This document shows, in pieces, positions 45,591 to 56,291 of a DNA stretch of 64,000 bases. The stretch is from the NCBI RefSeq assembly GCF_000300975.2, contig NZ_AEEC02000002.1:229602-293601 (forward strand). Reading direction: 5' to 3'. How positions within the stretch are numbered: the stretch's first letter is position 1; every line of letters starts with the position of its first letter. The notes under the pieces were generated by a model. The model was not told where the DNA came from, did not search any database, and saw only the letters and a program-made list of their open reading frames with translations. Position numbers and translations under genes: made by a program. The stretch is from Herbaspirillum frisingense GSF30. Lineage in GTDB: Bacteria > Pseudomonadota > Gammaproteobacteria > Burkholderiales > Burkholderiaceae_D.

Positions 45591-45953
45591 TTATGCCGCG
45601 CCAGCCACTGCATCAGTGGGGGTGTCGTCGGGCAGACGCTTGGCCATGGAGTGATGCTCCTGCAAGCGGTCCTTGTGCTTGATGACCTGGCGGTCGAGCT
45701 TGTCGATCAGGGCATCGATGGCGGCATAGAGGTCGTGCGCAATGCTTTCCGCATGTAGATCCTTCCCCTTGATGTGGACGTTGATTTCCGCTTTTTGGCG
45801 CTTTTCCTTTTCTGTGAGTTTATCTACGCTCAGGATCACGCTGACGTCGATCACGTTGTCGAAATGGCGCTTGATACGGGCCAGCTTGCTTTGCACGTAT
45901 TCCCGGATGGCGGGGGTCAGTTCGAGGTGGTGTCCACTGATGGTCAGATTCAT
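45591..45953 (-). CDS. hpf: Ribosome hibernation promoting factor (short form)
   Basis: 120-residue HPF/YfiA-family protein. [32 protein letters not shown] and [31 protein letters not shown] segments are diagnostic. It lacks the long C-terminal dimerisation domain, so it is the short type that works with a modulation factor. It follows rpoN, as in most proteobacteria, at a distance of 158 bases. Confidence 0.94.
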   Translation of the reverse strand: MNLTISGHHLELTPAIREYVQSKLARIKRHFDNVIDVSVILSVDKLTEKEKRQKAEINVHIKGKDLHAESIAHDLYAAIDALIDKLDRQVIKHKDRLQEHHSMAKRLPDDTPTDAVAGAA

Positions 45954-46111
45954 ACAAGACTCCTATCGTGAGGTCACTGGAGGTTCGTGCGATGCATCGT
46001 CTACAGCTGCTGTACCACGGGCACGGTCTTCGTGTCGGATGGCATGGGCACCAGGTAGGGATGCTTGCCTGAACACAGCAACGGTACTGCTACAGAAAAA
46101 CTGAGGAAAGC

Positions 46112-47602
46112 TCAGAGGGACTTGCGGAGATTGACTGGCGGAATCTTCAACACTTCGCGGTATTTGGCGACTGTGCGTCGCGCGACCACCATGCCTTGTT
46201 CTGCCAGCATATCCGCAATCTTGCTATCGGATAATGGGGTCTGCGGGTTTTCGGCTCCTATCAACTGTTTGATCAGCGCCCGTATCGCGGTGGAGGAGGC
46301 TTCGCCTCCGGTTTCAGTCGCGACGTGGCTACCGAAGAAGTACTTCAACTCGAACATGCCGTGCGGCGTGAGCATGTATTTTTGAGTTGTCACACGAGAG
46401 ATTGTGCTCTCGTGTAGACCCAGTGTATCAGCAATTTCACGCAGCACAAGGGGCCGCATGGCCACTGCGCCATGTGAAAAGAAGTTTCTTTGACGTTCGA
46501 CAATAGCCTGCGCGACTCGCAAAATTGTATCGAAACGTTGCCGCATGTTCTTGATGAGCCACTTGGCTTCCTGCAACTGGGAAGACAGCGATCCCTCGCC
46601 CTTGGCCTGCTTGAGCGCACTCGCATACATCGCATTGACGCGCAGCTTGGGCATGACCTCATGGTTGAGCATGACCTGCCAGCCGTTCTTTGTCTGTTTG
46701 ACAATCACGTCCGGCACCACGTAGTCAGAAGCATCGCGCGCGAATTCGGCACCCGGATGCGGACGGCACTGACGGATCACCGCCTGTGCTTCGCGCAGGT
46801 CCTCGTCATCGCAATCGAGAGCCTTCTTGATCTTGTTGAAGTCGCGCTGTGCGAACAGCGGCAGGTAATCCTCGACAATCCTCAAGGCCAGCTTGCGGGT
46901 GACGAAGGGCACCTTGGGCAGGCGGCGGATCTGCAGTGCCAGACATTCACCGGCACTGCGCGCACCCACCCCGGCCGGGTCCAGGCTCTGCAGCAGCTTC
47001 AGCGAGATCGACAGTTCTTCCAGGTCAACGCCCAGCTCTTCCGGCAGGCGCGCCAGGATGTCTTCCAGCGGTTCCTCCAGGTAACCGCTTTCGTCCAGCG
47101 CATCGGTGAGCAGTTCCAGCAGCGCACGGTCGCGGTGTGTGCGGGCGGTGACCCGTATCTGTTCCAGCAGGTGTTCGCGCAGGGTCAGCTCATGCGCTTC
47201 CAGTTGCGGGCGGGCATCGTCGTCGTCGGGCGATTTGCCACTGCGTGCCACGTCGTCGAAGCTCCAGTCGGATTCGCCACTGACACCGCTCTCGGGGCTG
47301 TTGTCCTGATAGTCGAAACTGGCTTCGCCATCAGTAGCGGAGGGCGCTGCTTCGTTGCCGCTGTCGCCAGCGGGCTCGGCCACTCCGGTGGAGGGCGCGG
47401 AAGAGACCGCGCCATCGGCCAACAGGCGCACCGAATTGTCGAGCGCGTCGTCCAGGCGTTCGAGCAGGGGATTGTCGGACAGGATCTGTTCCAGTTCCTG
47501 GTGCAGTTCCAGCGTCGACAGTTGCAGCAGCCTGATCGACTGCTGCAGTTGCGGCGTCAATGCGAGGTGCTGCGAGGTACGTAACTGGAGCGACTGTTTC
47601 AT
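46112..47602 (-). CDS. rpoN: RNA polymerase sigma-54 factor
   Basis: 496-residue sigma-54. The N-terminal activator-interacting region [37 protein letters not shown] is typical, followed by an acidic region II, the core-binding domain and the DNA-binding end with [22 protein letters not shown] and the RpoN box [13 protein letters not shown]. It directs transcription of nitrogen and many catabolic genes through enhancer-binding proteins, none of which is in this window. It lies 67 bases downstream of lptB. Confidence 0.97.
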   Translation of the reverse strand: MKQSLQLRTSQHLALTPQLQQSIRLLQLSTLELHQELEQILSDNPLLERLDDALDNSVRLLADGAVSSAPSTGVAEPAGDSGNEAAPSATDGEASFDYQDNSPESGVSGESDWSFDDVARSGKSPDDDDARPQLEAHELTLREHLLEQIRVTARTHRDRALLELLTDALDESGYLEEPLEDILARLPEELGVDLEELSISLKLLQSLDPAGVGARSAGECLALQIRRLPKVPFVTRKLALRIVEDYLPLFAQRDFNKIKKALDCDDEDLREAQAVIRQCRPHPGAEFARDASDYVVPDVIVKQTKNGWQVMLNHEVMPKLRVNAMYASALKQAKGEGSLSSQLQEAKWLIKNMRQRFDTILRVAQAIVERQRNFFSHGAVAMRPLVLREIADTLGLHESTISRVTTQKYMLTPHGMFELKYFFGSHVATETGGEASSTAIRALIKQLIGAENPQTPLSDSKIADMLAEQGMVVARRTVAKYREVLKIPPVNLRKSL

Positions 47603-47669
47603 CTGTCTTTCTGGGAGCGGCGTGGCCCGCTGGTTGCAATACCGTTGTGTGGCCGATGGACGGCGGGTG

Positions 47670-48410
47670 CTACATGCGGAAGTGTTCGCCCAGGTATACC
47701 CGGCGCACCGATTCGTTGGCGATGATCTCTTCCGGGTTACCGCTGGCCAGCACCGTGCCCTGGTTGATGATGTAGGCGCGGTCGCAGATACCCAGGGTTT
47801 CCCGCACGTTGTGGTCGGTGATGAGCACGCCGATGCCGCGTTCCTTGAGGAAGCGCACGATGCGCTGGATTTCGATCACGGCAATCGGGTCGATACCGGC
47901 AAACGGTTCGTCCAGCAGCACGAAGCGCGGATCGGTGGCCAGTGCGCGGGCGATTTCCACGCGGCGGCGTTCGCCACCGGAGAGCGACAGTGCCTGGCTC
48001 TCGCGCAGCTTTTCGATCTGCAGTTCATGCAGCAGGTTGTTCAGGCGGCCCTCGATTTCATCGCGCGAGAGCGGCTTGCCGTCTTCCTGGCGCAGTTCCA
48101 GCACGGCGCGGATGTTGTCTTCCACCGTCAGCTTGCGGAACACCGAGGCTTCCTGCGGCAGGTAGGACAGCCCCAGCGTGGCGCGCTTGTGGATCGGCAG
48201 GCGCGAGATGGGCGAACCGTCCAGATCGATTTCGCCACCGTCCGAGGGGACCAGGCCGACGATCATGTAGAACGAGGTTGTCTTGCCGGCACCGTTGGGG
48301 CCAAGCAGGCCGACCACTTCGCCACTACGCACTTCCATGGAGACGTCACGCACTACCTGGCGCGCACCATAGCTTTTCTTCAGGCCGCGAACGACCAGTG
48401 AGCTTGCCAT
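47670..48410 (-). CDS. lptB: LPS export ABC ATPase LptB
   Basis: 246-residue ATPase driving lipopolysaccharide extraction with LptFG. Walker A is GPNGAGKTT, the signature [15 protein letters not shown], Walker [14 protein letters not shown]; the ending [11 protein letters not shown] is standard for LptB. AAGGA precedes the start. Its ATG is two bases after the lptA stop. Confidence 0.96.
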   Translation of the reverse strand: MASSLVVRGLKKSYGARQVVRDVSMEVRSGEVVGLLGPNGAGKTTSFYMIVGLVPSDGGEIDLDGSPISRLPIHKRATLGLSYLPQEASVFRKLTVEDNIRAVLELRQEDGKPLSRDEIEGRLNNLLHELQIEKLRESQALSLSGGERRRVEIARALATDPRFVLLDEPFAGIDPIAVIEIQRIVRFLKERGIGVLITDHNVRETLGICDRAYIINQGTVLASGNPEEIIANESVRRVYLGEHFRM

Positions 48411-48412
48411 CT

Positions 48413-49036
48413 TTACTGGTCCTTTCCGTTCTGACGACGCTGGGCCGGCGCCGGTGTAGCGGGCTGGGCGGGCGTGGAAGGCTGGGCGGCATCCGCCGGC
48501 GGCGGGTTCTTGGGCTGGATCACGGCAGTGATGCGTCCTGCCCCCGGCTTGCTTTCGCCGCTGGCGGTGTTGTTGACGGAGTAGAACTCGGCGCGGCTGT
48601 CATAAGAGATGAATTCGCCATTGACTTCGTCAGTGATGCGGTTGCCATCCATGCGCTGAATGTGTGCCCGCTGGAACAACTTGGAGATTTCGGTTTGCTC
48701 GGAATACTCGATGCGTTCGGCCTGGCCCTCGATCCACAGGTTGGGGCCGCCATCGCGCTTCTGGCGGAAGTTCGCCAGTGCACCAGGGGCCGCGTACAGC
48801 ACCGCATTTTCATAGCCGTACTGGTCGGTCGTGAGCACCACGCGGCCTGCCTTGATGATCAGGGTGCCGCGGGTCATGACGACGTTGCCGGTGAAGGTCT
48901 TCACCTGGCGCACGTCGTCGTAGACCATCTGGTCCGCCTCGATGTTGGTGGGCTTGGTGGAGTCCGCCTTTTCGGCGTGGGCCACGCCGCACACGGCAGC
49001 CAGCATCAGCATCGGCAGTAAGAGTGAGCGTTTCAT
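48413..49036 (-). CDS. lptA: Periplasmic LPS-bridge protein LptA
   Basis: 207-residue protein with signal peptide [21 protein letters not shown]. The LptA/OstA beta-jellyroll region is [44 protein letters not shown]. A Pro/Gln/Ala-rich tail (about 165-207) follows. It polymerises into the bridge that carries LPS across the periplasm. AGGAAA precedes the ATG. Confidence 0.95.
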   Translation of the reverse strand: MKRSLLLPMLMLAAVCGVAHAEKADSTKPTNIEADQMVYDDVRQVKTFTGNVVMTRGTLIIKAGRVVLTTDQYGYENAVLYAAPGALANFRQKRDGGPNLWIEGQAERIEYSEQTEISKLFQRAHIQRMDGNRITDEVNGEFISYDSRAEFYSVNNTASGESKPGAGRITAVIQPKNPPPADAAQPSTPAQPATPAPAQRRQNGKDQ

Positions 49037-49087
49037 GGATTTCCTGTCTGGTCGGTTCTTGGCGTTTTTATCGTGGAGACAACCGGG

Positions 49088-49696
49088 TTAGCGTTTCTTA
49101 GGCGTGGGCTCGTAATAACCGCGCACATTGCCGAACAACTGCACGACCTGGGTGGCGTTGTTGGCCAGCATGCCCACTCCATTCAATCTGGTGGTGCCCA
49201 TCGTCATTGCAACCGGTTTGTCGGTCTTGACGATCTCGTCATCGGGTAGCAGCAGCAGGTATTCCGAGACCAGATGCATCGGCGCACGGCCGTTGGCGGC
49301 GCCGCGGATGGCGTTGGCATTGCCATACATGTGGATCTGGGTCTGGTCGTCGGTCACGCGTGCCGTGTCGGAATACAGTTCCATCGGAGGCTTGTCCTTG
49401 TCCAGGCTGTGCACCACCGGCTTGGTAATTTCGAAGGAGTCGTCCAGCGGGAAGTGGACCATCTTGGTCCCGGAAACGTCATAGCGCGGAAGGCCCGTGG
49501 GACCGAGTTTCACGTAGCTGAAGTTTTCCAGGTAGTAATCGGGTTTGCCACGCGGGCGCTGCACTGCGTGCTGGTCGCTGGAGGCACGCAGGGCCTGCAG
49601 TACCCAGAAGCTGCCCAGGGCTGCGCCGATCAGGATCACCACGATCACTGCCAGCCGGATGCGCTCGGCGGCGCGTTCTCCGCTGCGCCCGCTCAT
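49088..49696 (-). CDS. lptC: LPS export membrane protein LptC
   Basis: 202-residue bitopic protein: one N-terminal membrane helix (LAVIVVILIGAALGSFWVLQAL) and a periplasmic LptC fold (KPDYYLENFSYVKLGPTGLPRYDVSGTKMVHFP). The start at 49696 overlaps the kdsC stop as ATGA; the longer frame is the kdsC shadow. It links LptBFG to LptA. Confidence 0.94.
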   Translation of the reverse strand: MSGRSGERAAERIRLAVIVVILIGAALGSFWVLQALRASSDQHAVQRPRGKPDYYLENFSYVKLGPTGLPRYDVSGTKMVHFPLDDSFEITKPVVHSLDKDKPPMELYSDTARVTDDQTQIHMYGNANAIRGAANGRAPMHLVSEYLLLLPDDEIVKTDKPVAMTMGTTRLNGVGMLANNATQVVQLFGNVRGYYEPTPKKR

Positions 49697-50247
49697 GCCA
49701 GGTACGGCGCCAGCGCCGCCTCGTAGTTGCCCTGCGCGGCCAGGACCAGGTCGCAGACTTCGCGCACCGCGCCGTTGCCGCCAGTGGCCTGGGTCACGTA
49801 ATCGCAGCGCGCCTTGACCTCGCGGTGACCGTTGGCCACGCACGCCTTGAAGGCGACGCGGGTCAGGACCGGCAGGTCGATGATGTCGTCGCCCAGGTAG
49901 CCACACGCGGCCGCCGTGAGCTGGGTGTGCTGCAGCAGTTGTTCGAAGGCCTGGCGTTTGTCGTGTACGCCCTGGAACACGTGGGCGATGCCGAGGTCAC
50001 GCGCGCGCCGCAGTACATAGGGCGACTGGCGTGCGGTAATGATGGCGGCGGCCGTGCCGAACTGTTGCATCATCTTGATGCCGTGGCCATCGAGGGCGTT
50101 GAAGCGCTTGAAGGCCTCACCCTCTTCGCCGTAGAACAGGCCGCCGTCGGTCAGGACGCCATCGACATCGAAGATCATCAGGCGAACGCCGGCTGCCTTG
50201 GCGAGGGCGTCCGGCGGCAGGGAGCTGGTGAAGGCGGACGCGGTCAT
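49693..50247 (-). CDS. kdsC: Kdo-8-phosphate phosphatase
   Basis: 184-residue HAD phosphatase without cap domain, as usual for KdsC: nucleophile motif LMIFDVDGVLTDGGL, TARQSPYVLRRARDLGI, and the third motif YLGDDIIDLPVL. It releases Kdo from Kdo-8-phosphate for LPS core synthesis. Start and stop overlap kdsD and lptC, so the genes are coupled. Confidence 0.95.
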   Translation of the reverse strand: MTASAFTSSLPPDALAKAAGVRLMIFDVDGVLTDGGLFYGEEGEAFKRFNALDGHGIKMMQQFGTAAAIITARQSPYVLRRARDLGIAHVFQGVHDKRQAFEQLLQHTQLTAAACGYLGDDIIDLPVLTRVAFKACVANGHREVKARCDYVTQATGGNGAVREVCDLVLAAQGNYEAALAPYLA

Positions 50248-51275
50248 CAGATTACCTTGGCGCGGGTCAGGTCATGGATGTGCAGCGCGCCCGTGAGGAC
50301 GCCCTCGGCATCGGTGACCAGCAACTGGTTGATACGGAATTGTTCCATCAGCTGCACGGCGTCCACCGCCAGCCGATCCTGGTTGATGCTTTGCGGCTGG
50401 GCGTGCATCACTTCGGCGATGCTGAAGCTGGTGAAATCCTGGCCCCGCTCCAGCAGGCGGCGCAGGTCGCCGTCAGTGAATACGCCGATCGGCCGGAACT
50501 GCTCATCCACCACGGCCGTCATGGCCATGCCCTTGCGCGTGATTTCCATCAGCGCGGCCGACAGCGAGACATCCGGACGCACCGCCGGGATGGCCTCGCC
50601 ACTGCGCATCACGTCACGCACGTGGGTCAGCAGGCGGCGGCCCAGCGCGCCACCGGGGTGGGAGCGCGCGAAATCTTCTTCCAGGAAGCCGCGGGCGTCC
50701 AGCAGCGACACCGCCAGCGCATCGCCCATGGCCAGCGTGGCCGTGGTGCTGGCGGTGGGCGCCAGGTTCAGGGTACAGGCTTCCTTGGCCACGCCCACGT
50801 TGAGGTGCACCGCCGCCATCCGGGCCAGGCTGGAATCGTCATTGCCGGTCATGGCGATGATCACAGCGCCCATGCGCTTGATGATGGGGACGATCGCCAG
50901 CAGCTCGGCGGTTTCGCCAGAGTTGGAAATGGCGATGAAGACGTCCTTGGGGGTCACCATACCCAGGTCGCCATGGGAGGCTTCGGCCGGATGCATGAAC
51001 AGCGAGGGGCTGCCGGTGGAGGCGAGCGTGGCGGCGATCTTGCGGCCGATGTGGCCTGATTTGCCGATGCCCGACACCACGGTGCGGCCCTGGCATTGCA
51101 GCACGGCCTGCACGGCTTGTGCCAAGGGCTCGGCGCTATCGTCGCGCAGGCGGCTCTTCAGCGCCAGGATGGCATCGGCTTCAATCTGCAGGGTCTGGCG
51201 CGCCAGCTCGACGGCACGGCGGGCAGCCTCGGCGGAAAAAGATGCAGATGTGGTTTTGTCATCGGTTACACTCAT
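50247..51275 (-). CDS. kdsD: Arabinose-5-phosphate isomerase
   Basis: 342-residue protein with a SIS sugar-isomerase domain (TVVSGIGKSGHIGRKIAATLASTGSPSLFMHPAEASHGDLGMV) and two C-terminal CBS domains. It converts ribulose-5-phosphate to arabinose-5-phosphate, the first step to Kdo. It is the first gene of the minus-strand kds-lpt-rpoN-hpf unit. Confidence 0.95.
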   Translation of the reverse strand: MSVTDDKTTSASFSAEAARRAVELARQTLQIEADAILALKSRLRDDSAEPLAQAVQAVLQCQGRTVVSGIGKSGHIGRKIAATLASTGSPSLFMHPAEASHGDLGMVTPKDVFIAISNSGETAELLAIVPIIKRMGAVIIAMTGNDDSSLARMAAVHLNVGVAKEACTLNLAPTASTTATLAMGDALAVSLLDARGFLEEDFARSHPGGALGRRLLTHVRDVMRSGEAIPAVRPDVSLSAALMEITRKGMAMTAVVDEQFRPIGVFTDGDLRRLLERGQDFTSFSIAEVMHAQPQSINQDRLAVDAVQLMEQFRINQLLVTDAEGVLTGALHIHDLTRAKVI

Positions 51276-51644
51276 AACCGAAGTATAAACGAATTAGCAA
51301 AGCAAAAAACTTGCCAGATGTAAGGGAATGCTGTTGAGCTTGATATAAGGTGCAGGATTGCGACGCACCGCAACATGCTCGCCAGGGGGGAGTCAATGCC
51401 GCTTCCGGCAGCACTGCAGGAGGCGGGGCACTGAACACGGAACACGGAGCATGGGGCGCGCCGGTATCAGGCCGGCATAAACCAGGGAGCCCGGCTCCGC
51501 CGACCGGGATGCACCTTTGCGGCCCGCCTTCGCTATCCGCCGCGGTGAGCTGCGGTGAACACTCTCCCGCGCTGCCTTGCTCTGGTGCGTTGTCAAATTG
51601 CTCATATTCACTGCATTGCATTGTCATAAGAAACCAAACAAGCC
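51276..51644. other. Divergent region between kdsD and the Kef antiporter gene
   Basis: 369 bases without a supported gene. A TATACT-like -10 on the minus strand lies close to the kdsD start. The remainder holds no repeat or RNA that I can defend. Confidence 0.45.
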
Positions 51645-53636
51645 ATGTTTTCCGGACTGGAACTGACACTCTTCCTTCTGGCTGCGGCGGTGCTGGGCGT
51701 GGTCGCCTTCCGCATGATGCAGTTGCCGCCCATGCTGGGCTATCTGGTGGTGGGCATCATCATCGGCCCGCACGGGCTGGCCTTCGCCGAAGACAATGAA
51801 ACCACCCATGCCCTGGCCGAGTTCGGGGTGGTGTTCCTGATGTTTTCCATCGGCCTGGAGTTTTCCCTGGCCAAGCTGTCGGCCATGCGCCATATCGTCT
51901 TCGGGCTGGGCGTGGCGCAGGTGGCCACCACCATTGCTGCCACCATGGTGATGGCCTGGGGCTCGGCCATGGTGCTGCCGCAGTTCATCAACGTGAGCTG
52001 GCAGGCGGCCTTCGCGCTCGGCGGCGCCCTGACCATGTCATCCACCGCCATCGTCTCCAAGCTGCTCACCGAACGACTGGAACTGGAAACCGAGCATGGC
52101 CGCCGCATCATGGGCGTGCTGCTGTTCCAGGATCTGGCCCTGGTGCCGCTGTTGATCGTGGTGCCGGCGCTGGCCAACAATTCCGGCAACATCATGGTCA
52201 CGCTGGGTTGGGCCGTGGGCAAGGCGATGGTGGTGCTGGCGCTGCTGCTGTTCTTCGGCAGCAAGCTCATGCGTGGCTGGTTCCGCATCGTGGTCAAGCG
52301 GCGCTCGCAGGAACTGTTCATGCTGAACCTGCTGCTGATCACCCTGGGCGCGGCCTGGATCACCGAAAAGGCCGGCTTGTCCCTGGCTCTGGGCGCCTTC
52401 ATCGCCGGCATGCTCATTTCCGAGACCGAGTTCAAGCACCAGGTGGAAGAAGACATCAAGTCCTTCCGCGATGTCCTGCTGGGCCTGTTCTTCATCACCA
52501 TCGGCATGCTGCTCAATGTGCGCACGGTGGTCGATCACTGGTTCCTGGTGCTGCTCCTTCTGACCGGGCCGGTGCTGCTCAAGTTTGCCCTCATTGCCGG
52601 GCTGGCGAGACTGTTCGGATCGTCCACCGGCGTGGCGCTGCGGGTCGGCCTGGGCCTGGCGCAGGCCGGGGAATTCGGCTTCGTGCTGCTGAGCCAGGCC
52701 GGCGGACTCAAGCTGGTCGATCCCTTGCTGATCCAGGTGATCCTGGCAGCGATGGTGCTGTCGATGCTGGCTACGCCTTTGATCCTGGCCAAGTCCGACG
52801 CCATCGTCATGCGATTCTCCGCCAACGAGTGGATGCTGCAATCCCTGGCCCTCACGCAACTGGCCACCCGCACCATGGGCGTGCAGAAGCACGTCATCAT
52901 CGCCGGTTTCGGCCGCAGCGGTCAGAGCCTGGCGCGCCTGCTGGAAGAGGAGGGGATCGCCTACCACGCGTTGGAGATGGACCCGGAACTGGTGCAGGAT
53001 GCCCGCAATGGGGGCGCCAATGTCTCCTACGGCGATGCCGCCCGGCGCGAAAGCCTGGTGGCCGCCGGCATCCACCGTGCCGCCGCCCTGGTGGTCACCT
53101 ATGCCAGTACGCCCTCGGCGCTGAAGGTCTTGCATCACGCCGCCGAACTGGAGCCGGAGCTGCCCGTGATCGTGCGCAGCCATGACGACGCCGATCTCGA
53201 AAAACTGCTCGCCGCCGGGGCTACCGAGGTTGTGCCCGAAGCGCTGGAAGGCAGCCTGATGCTGGCCTCGCATGCGCTGGTGATGCTGGGTGTGCCATTG
53301 CGCCGGGTGGTGCACCGCGTGCAGGATGCGCGCGATGAGCGCTATGCCTCGCTGCGCGGCTATTTCCATGGCATGTCCGACGCCGAGGCCGATGGCGTGG
53401 GCATGAATGTGCGCCTGCAGTCGGTCACCCTGATCGGGGGCGCCAGTGCAGTTGGTCACACCCTCGCCGAGATCGACCTGCCCACGTATTGCGGCGCCGA
53501 GGTCGCCATGCTGCGCCGTGGCAAGCAGCGTCTCGATGCGCCTGATCAGGCGGTGCTCATGGCCGGTGACATCGTGGTCTTGCGCGGCAGTTCGGAGAGC
53601 ATCCTGCGCGCCGAAAAACGCCTCCTCAGCAAATGA
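51645..53636 (+). CDS. Kef-type K+/H+ antiporter with TrkA domains (CPA2)
   Basis: 663-residue CPA2 transporter. About twelve membrane segments span residues 1-390 (LGYLVVGIIIGPHGLAFAED, FKHQVEEDIKSFRDVLLGLFFITIGMLL, GLAQAGEFGFVLL). A TrkA-N nucleotide-binding domain follows (HVIIAGFGRSGQSLARLLEEEGI, about 413-530) and then a TrkA-C domain. It resembles KefB/KefC/YbaL and probably exports K+ in exchange for protons. No kefF/kefG-type partner lies beside it. The Shine-Dalgarno is weak. Confidence 0.9.
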   Translation: MFSGLELTLFLLAAAVLGVVAFRMMQLPPMLGYLVVGIIIGPHGLAFAEDNETTHALAEFGVVFLMFSIGLEFSLAKLSAMRHIVFGLGVAQVATTIAATMVMAWGSAMVLPQFINVSWQAAFALGGALTMSSTAIVSKLLTERLELETEHGRRIMGVLLFQDLALVPLLIVVPALANNSGNIMVTLGWAVGKAMVVLALLLFFGSKLMRGWFRIVVKRRSQELFMLNLLLITLGAAWITEKAGLSLALGAFIAGMLISETEFKHQVEEDIKSFRDVLLGLFFITIGMLLNVRTVVDHWFLVLLLLTGPVLLKFALIAGLARLFGSSTGVALRVGLGLAQAGEFGFVLLSQAGGLKLVDPLLIQVILAAMVLSMLATPLILAKSDAIVMRFSANEWMLQSLALTQLATRTMGVQKHVIIAGFGRSGQSLARLLEEEGIAYHALEMDPELVQDARNGGANVSYGDAARRESLVAAGIHRAAALVVTYASTPSALKVLHHAAELEPELPVIVRSHDDADLEKLLAAGATEVVPEALEGSLMLASHALVMLGVPLRRVVHRVQDARDERYASLRGYFHGMSDAEADGVGMNVRLQSVTLIGGASAVGHTLAEIDLPTYCGAEVAMLRRGKQRLDAPDQAVLMAGDIVVLRGSSESILRAEKRLLSK

Positions 53637-53798
53637 GGACCACCCCCGCACAATGAGGTCTTGTTCCCCTGGTACGGGAAATGCTAGTGTTGCTGGATGG
53701 TAGCGGCGCGGCTTATTCGCCTGCGTCGACCGTGTCAGGACAAGGGCTTCGCACAACGAGTCCCTTGTTGAAAAAACAATAGCAAGTCCGGGAGGAAC

Positions 53799-55430
53799 AT
53801 GTTCAGCACACTCACGATCAGGGCTCGCCTGATCTTCGTCATTGGTTTTCTGGCCCTGCTGCTGGTGGCATCGGGCGTTCTCGGTCTGGTCAGCCTGCGC
53901 TCGACCAATGCGCAGATGCGCTCGCTCTACGAGGACAGGCTGGTGGCGCTGTCCCAGCTCGAACGCATGTCAGCAGCGCTGGATGCTGCGCGCAACGGCA
54001 TTTCCACCTCCATTGTGGGCGACTCCGGCGATATCGACGCCAACATGGACAAGCTGGAAAAGGCCCTCAAGGCCAACGACGCCGTCGTCAAGCAGTACCA
54101 GGAAACCGTGCTGACCACCGAAGAAAAGGCGCTGCTGGACAAACTGCTGCCGCAACGCCAGAAATTCATCACCGATGGCATCAAGCCCGCGGTCGAGGCG
54201 CTGCACAATCGCGACTTCCAGGGTGCCATCGAAGTCTACGGTGGCCTCATGCTCAAGCTCTATGCCGATGCCCATGCCACCCTGGGGCAATTGATGGACC
54301 TGCAGCGCAATGTCGGCCGCGACCTGTATGAACAGGCGCAGCAGCGCTACCAGACCCTGCTCGTCGTGATGAGCGTGGCCATGGCCGCCGGCCTGGCGGT
54401 AGCGCTCCTGATGGGGGTGTTGCTGGTGAAAGCCATCTCGGCACCGCTGCGACATGCCGTCGCGCTGGCGCAAGCCGTGGCCGCGGGTGATCTGACCCAG
54501 CGTATCGAGGTGCACAGCCAGGACGAGACCGGCCAGCTGATGCAGGCGCTCAAGCAGATGAACGACAACCTGCAGGGCATCGTCGGCCAGGTCCGTCTGA
54601 GTACCGATACCATCGCCACGGCTTCCAGCGAAATCGCTCATGGCAACCTGGATCTTTCCTCTCGTACAGAACAGCAGGCCGGTGCCCTGGAAGAGACCGC
54701 CTCGGCCATGGAAGAGCTGACCTCGACCGTGCGCACCAACGCCGACAATGCGCAGCAGGCGCGGCAACTGGCGCATTCGGCTTCCGAAGTGGCGGTACGT
54801 GGGGGCGAAGTGGTGCGTCAGGTGGTCGATACCATGAGTTCCATCAACCAGTCTTCCAGCAAGATCGTGGACATCATCAGCGTGATCGACGGCATCGCCT
54901 TCCAGACCAACATCCTGGCCTTGAACGCTGCAGTGGAAGCGGCCCGTGCCGGCGAGCAGGGCCGCGGCTTCGCGGTCGTGGCGTCGGAAGTGCGTTCGCT
55001 GGCCCAGCGCTCGGCGGCGGCGGCCAAGGAAATCAAGGTGCTCATCGATGATTCCGTCACCCGGGTAGGCAGCGGCAGCACGCTGGTGGCCCAGGCCGGT
55101 GCCACCATCGACGAGGTCGTCAAGAGCGTGCAGCGCGTCAGCGAAGTGGTCAGCGAGATCAGTGCAGCCGGGCAGGAACAGAGCCAGGGCATCGAAGAAG
55201 TCAACCGCGCCATCACGCAGATGGATGAGACCACCCAGCAGAATGCCGCGCTGGTGGAGCAAGCCGCTGCGGCCGCTCAGGCCATGCAGGAGCAGGCGGC
55301 GCGCCTGTCGGAAGCGGTCAGCGTATTCCGTGTTGGCGGCAGCACCGTGCTGGCGGTTCAGTCGTCCAGCGTCACATCCTCGGAGGCCGCCGAGCGGGTG
55401 CCAGGCAGGGGGGGATTGCTCTTGCCGTGA
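53799..55430 (+). CDS. Methyl-accepting chemotaxis protein
   Basis: 543-residue chemoreceptor of the Tar/Tsr architecture: membrane segment 1 at about 10-32, four-helix periplasmic sensor ([27 protein letters not shown]), membrane segment 2 at about 190-212, HAMP, and a signalling domain with the hairpin tip [50 protein letters not shown] precedes the start. There is no clear CheR-binding pentapeptide at the end. The gene overlaps the convergent PhyH gene by 73 bases. Confidence 0.93.
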   Translation: MFSTLTIRARLIFVIGFLALLLVASGVLGLVSLRSTNAQMRSLYEDRLVALSQLERMSAALDAARNGISTSIVGDSGDIDANMDKLEKALKANDAVVKQYQETVLTTEEKALLDKLLPQRQKFITDGIKPAVEALHNRDFQGAIEVYGGLMLKLYADAHATLGQLMDLQRNVGRDLYEQAQQRYQTLLVVMSVAMAAGLAVALLMGVLLVKAISAPLRHAVALAQAVAAGDLTQRIEVHSQDETGQLMQALKQMNDNLQGIVGQVRLSTDTIATASSEIAHGNLDLSSRTEQQAGALEETASAMEELTSTVRTNADNAQQARQLAHSASEVAVRGGEVVRQVVDTMSSINQSSSKIVDIISVIDGIAFQTNILALNAAVEAARAGEQGRGFAVVASEVRSLAQRSAAAAKEIKVLIDDSVTRVGSGSTLVAQAGATIDEVVKSVQRVSEVVSEISAAGQEQSQGIEEVNRAITQMDETTQQNAALVEQAAAAAQAMQEQAARLSEAVSVFRVGGSTVLAVQSSSVTSSEAAERVPGRGGLLLP

Positions 55431-56125
55431 TAGGCGAACACGGCCGAACACTTGACCTGGTTGCTGTCGTTGCGGCCAGCCGCGTGGAACAGGCCGCTGT
55501 GGAACAGCACCACGTCGCCCGGCTCCAGTGACAGCGCAATGCCTTGCGCAAACAGCGCCTGGTTGGCCGGCACTTCCGGGCGCAGGAAATCCAGTTCATC
55601 CATCTGCTCGGCTTGCAGCGTCAACCTGTGCGAGCCGGGAATGAACTTGAGCGCGCCGTTTTCAGGCGTCTCAGCGCCCAGCGCCAGCCACACCGAAATC
55701 AGCTCGTTGCGCGGGAAGGACCAGTAGCGGATGTCGCGGTGCCAGCCGGTGGCGGTCCCGAAAGCCGGATGCTTGGTCATCACGCAGTTGTGATGGGCCA
55801 GGGTCAGGCAGACCGGTTCTTCGAACAGTTGATGCAGCATGGCCACCAGTTGCTTGTGCCCGGCCCATTCGCGGTAGACGGGGTCACGCTGCCAGGCTGC
55901 GCGCAGACGCCGCGCCGTGCGGCCACCTTCGGCGTCCAGCGAGGCCGGGGCGCCTTCATAACCGACCTCGGCTTCATATTCGAGCGGGGCGACCGCGCGT
56001 TGCAGGTGATCGCGGGTGACGGCGAGCATGCGCTCGCGCAGATCGGCAGGGACCATGCCCTTCAACAGCAGATAGCCTTGCTCGCGGAAAAAGGCGACCT
56101 GGGCGGGTGACAGCGGGTTCGACAT
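55358..56125 (-). CDS. Phytanoyl-CoA dioxygenase (PhyH) family protein
   Basis: 255-residue Fe(II)/2-oxoglutarate dioxygenase family member. The iron triad is probably in [10 protein letters not shown] (His-x-Asp) and the distal His of [13 protein letters not shown], with an Arg nearby for 2-oxoglutarate. The start at 56125 ([21 protein letters not shown]) matches the family. The substrate is unknown; relatives act on varied small molecules. Its last 24 codons are antisense to the chemoreceptor C-terminus. Confidence 0.85.
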   Translation of the reverse strand: MSNPLSPAQVAFFREQGYLLLKGMVPADLRERMLAVTRDHLQRAVAPLEYEAEVGYEGAPASLDAEGGRTARRLRAAWQRDPVYREWAGHKQLVAMLHQLFEEPVCLTLAHHNCVMTKHPAFGTATGWHRDIRYWSFPRNELISVWLALGAETPENGALKFIPGSHRLTLQAEQMDELDFLRPEVPANQALFAQGIALSLEPGDVVLFHSGLFHAAGRNDSNQVKCSAVFAYHGKSNPPLPGTRSAASEDVTLDD

Positions 56126-56291
56126 GTGGGTCTTTCGGGGTTGCACGGCGGCATGCTGAGGGAATGCCTGCCTTCATTGTGCGCCGGATGGCGGCCAAGA
56201 GCATGACTGTATGCCAAGGCCGGCGACGCGCAAGATACAGATGCGACCAGATTCTGTATCGTTTGCGCGCGCGCAAGTCCGGACTTCTTTT

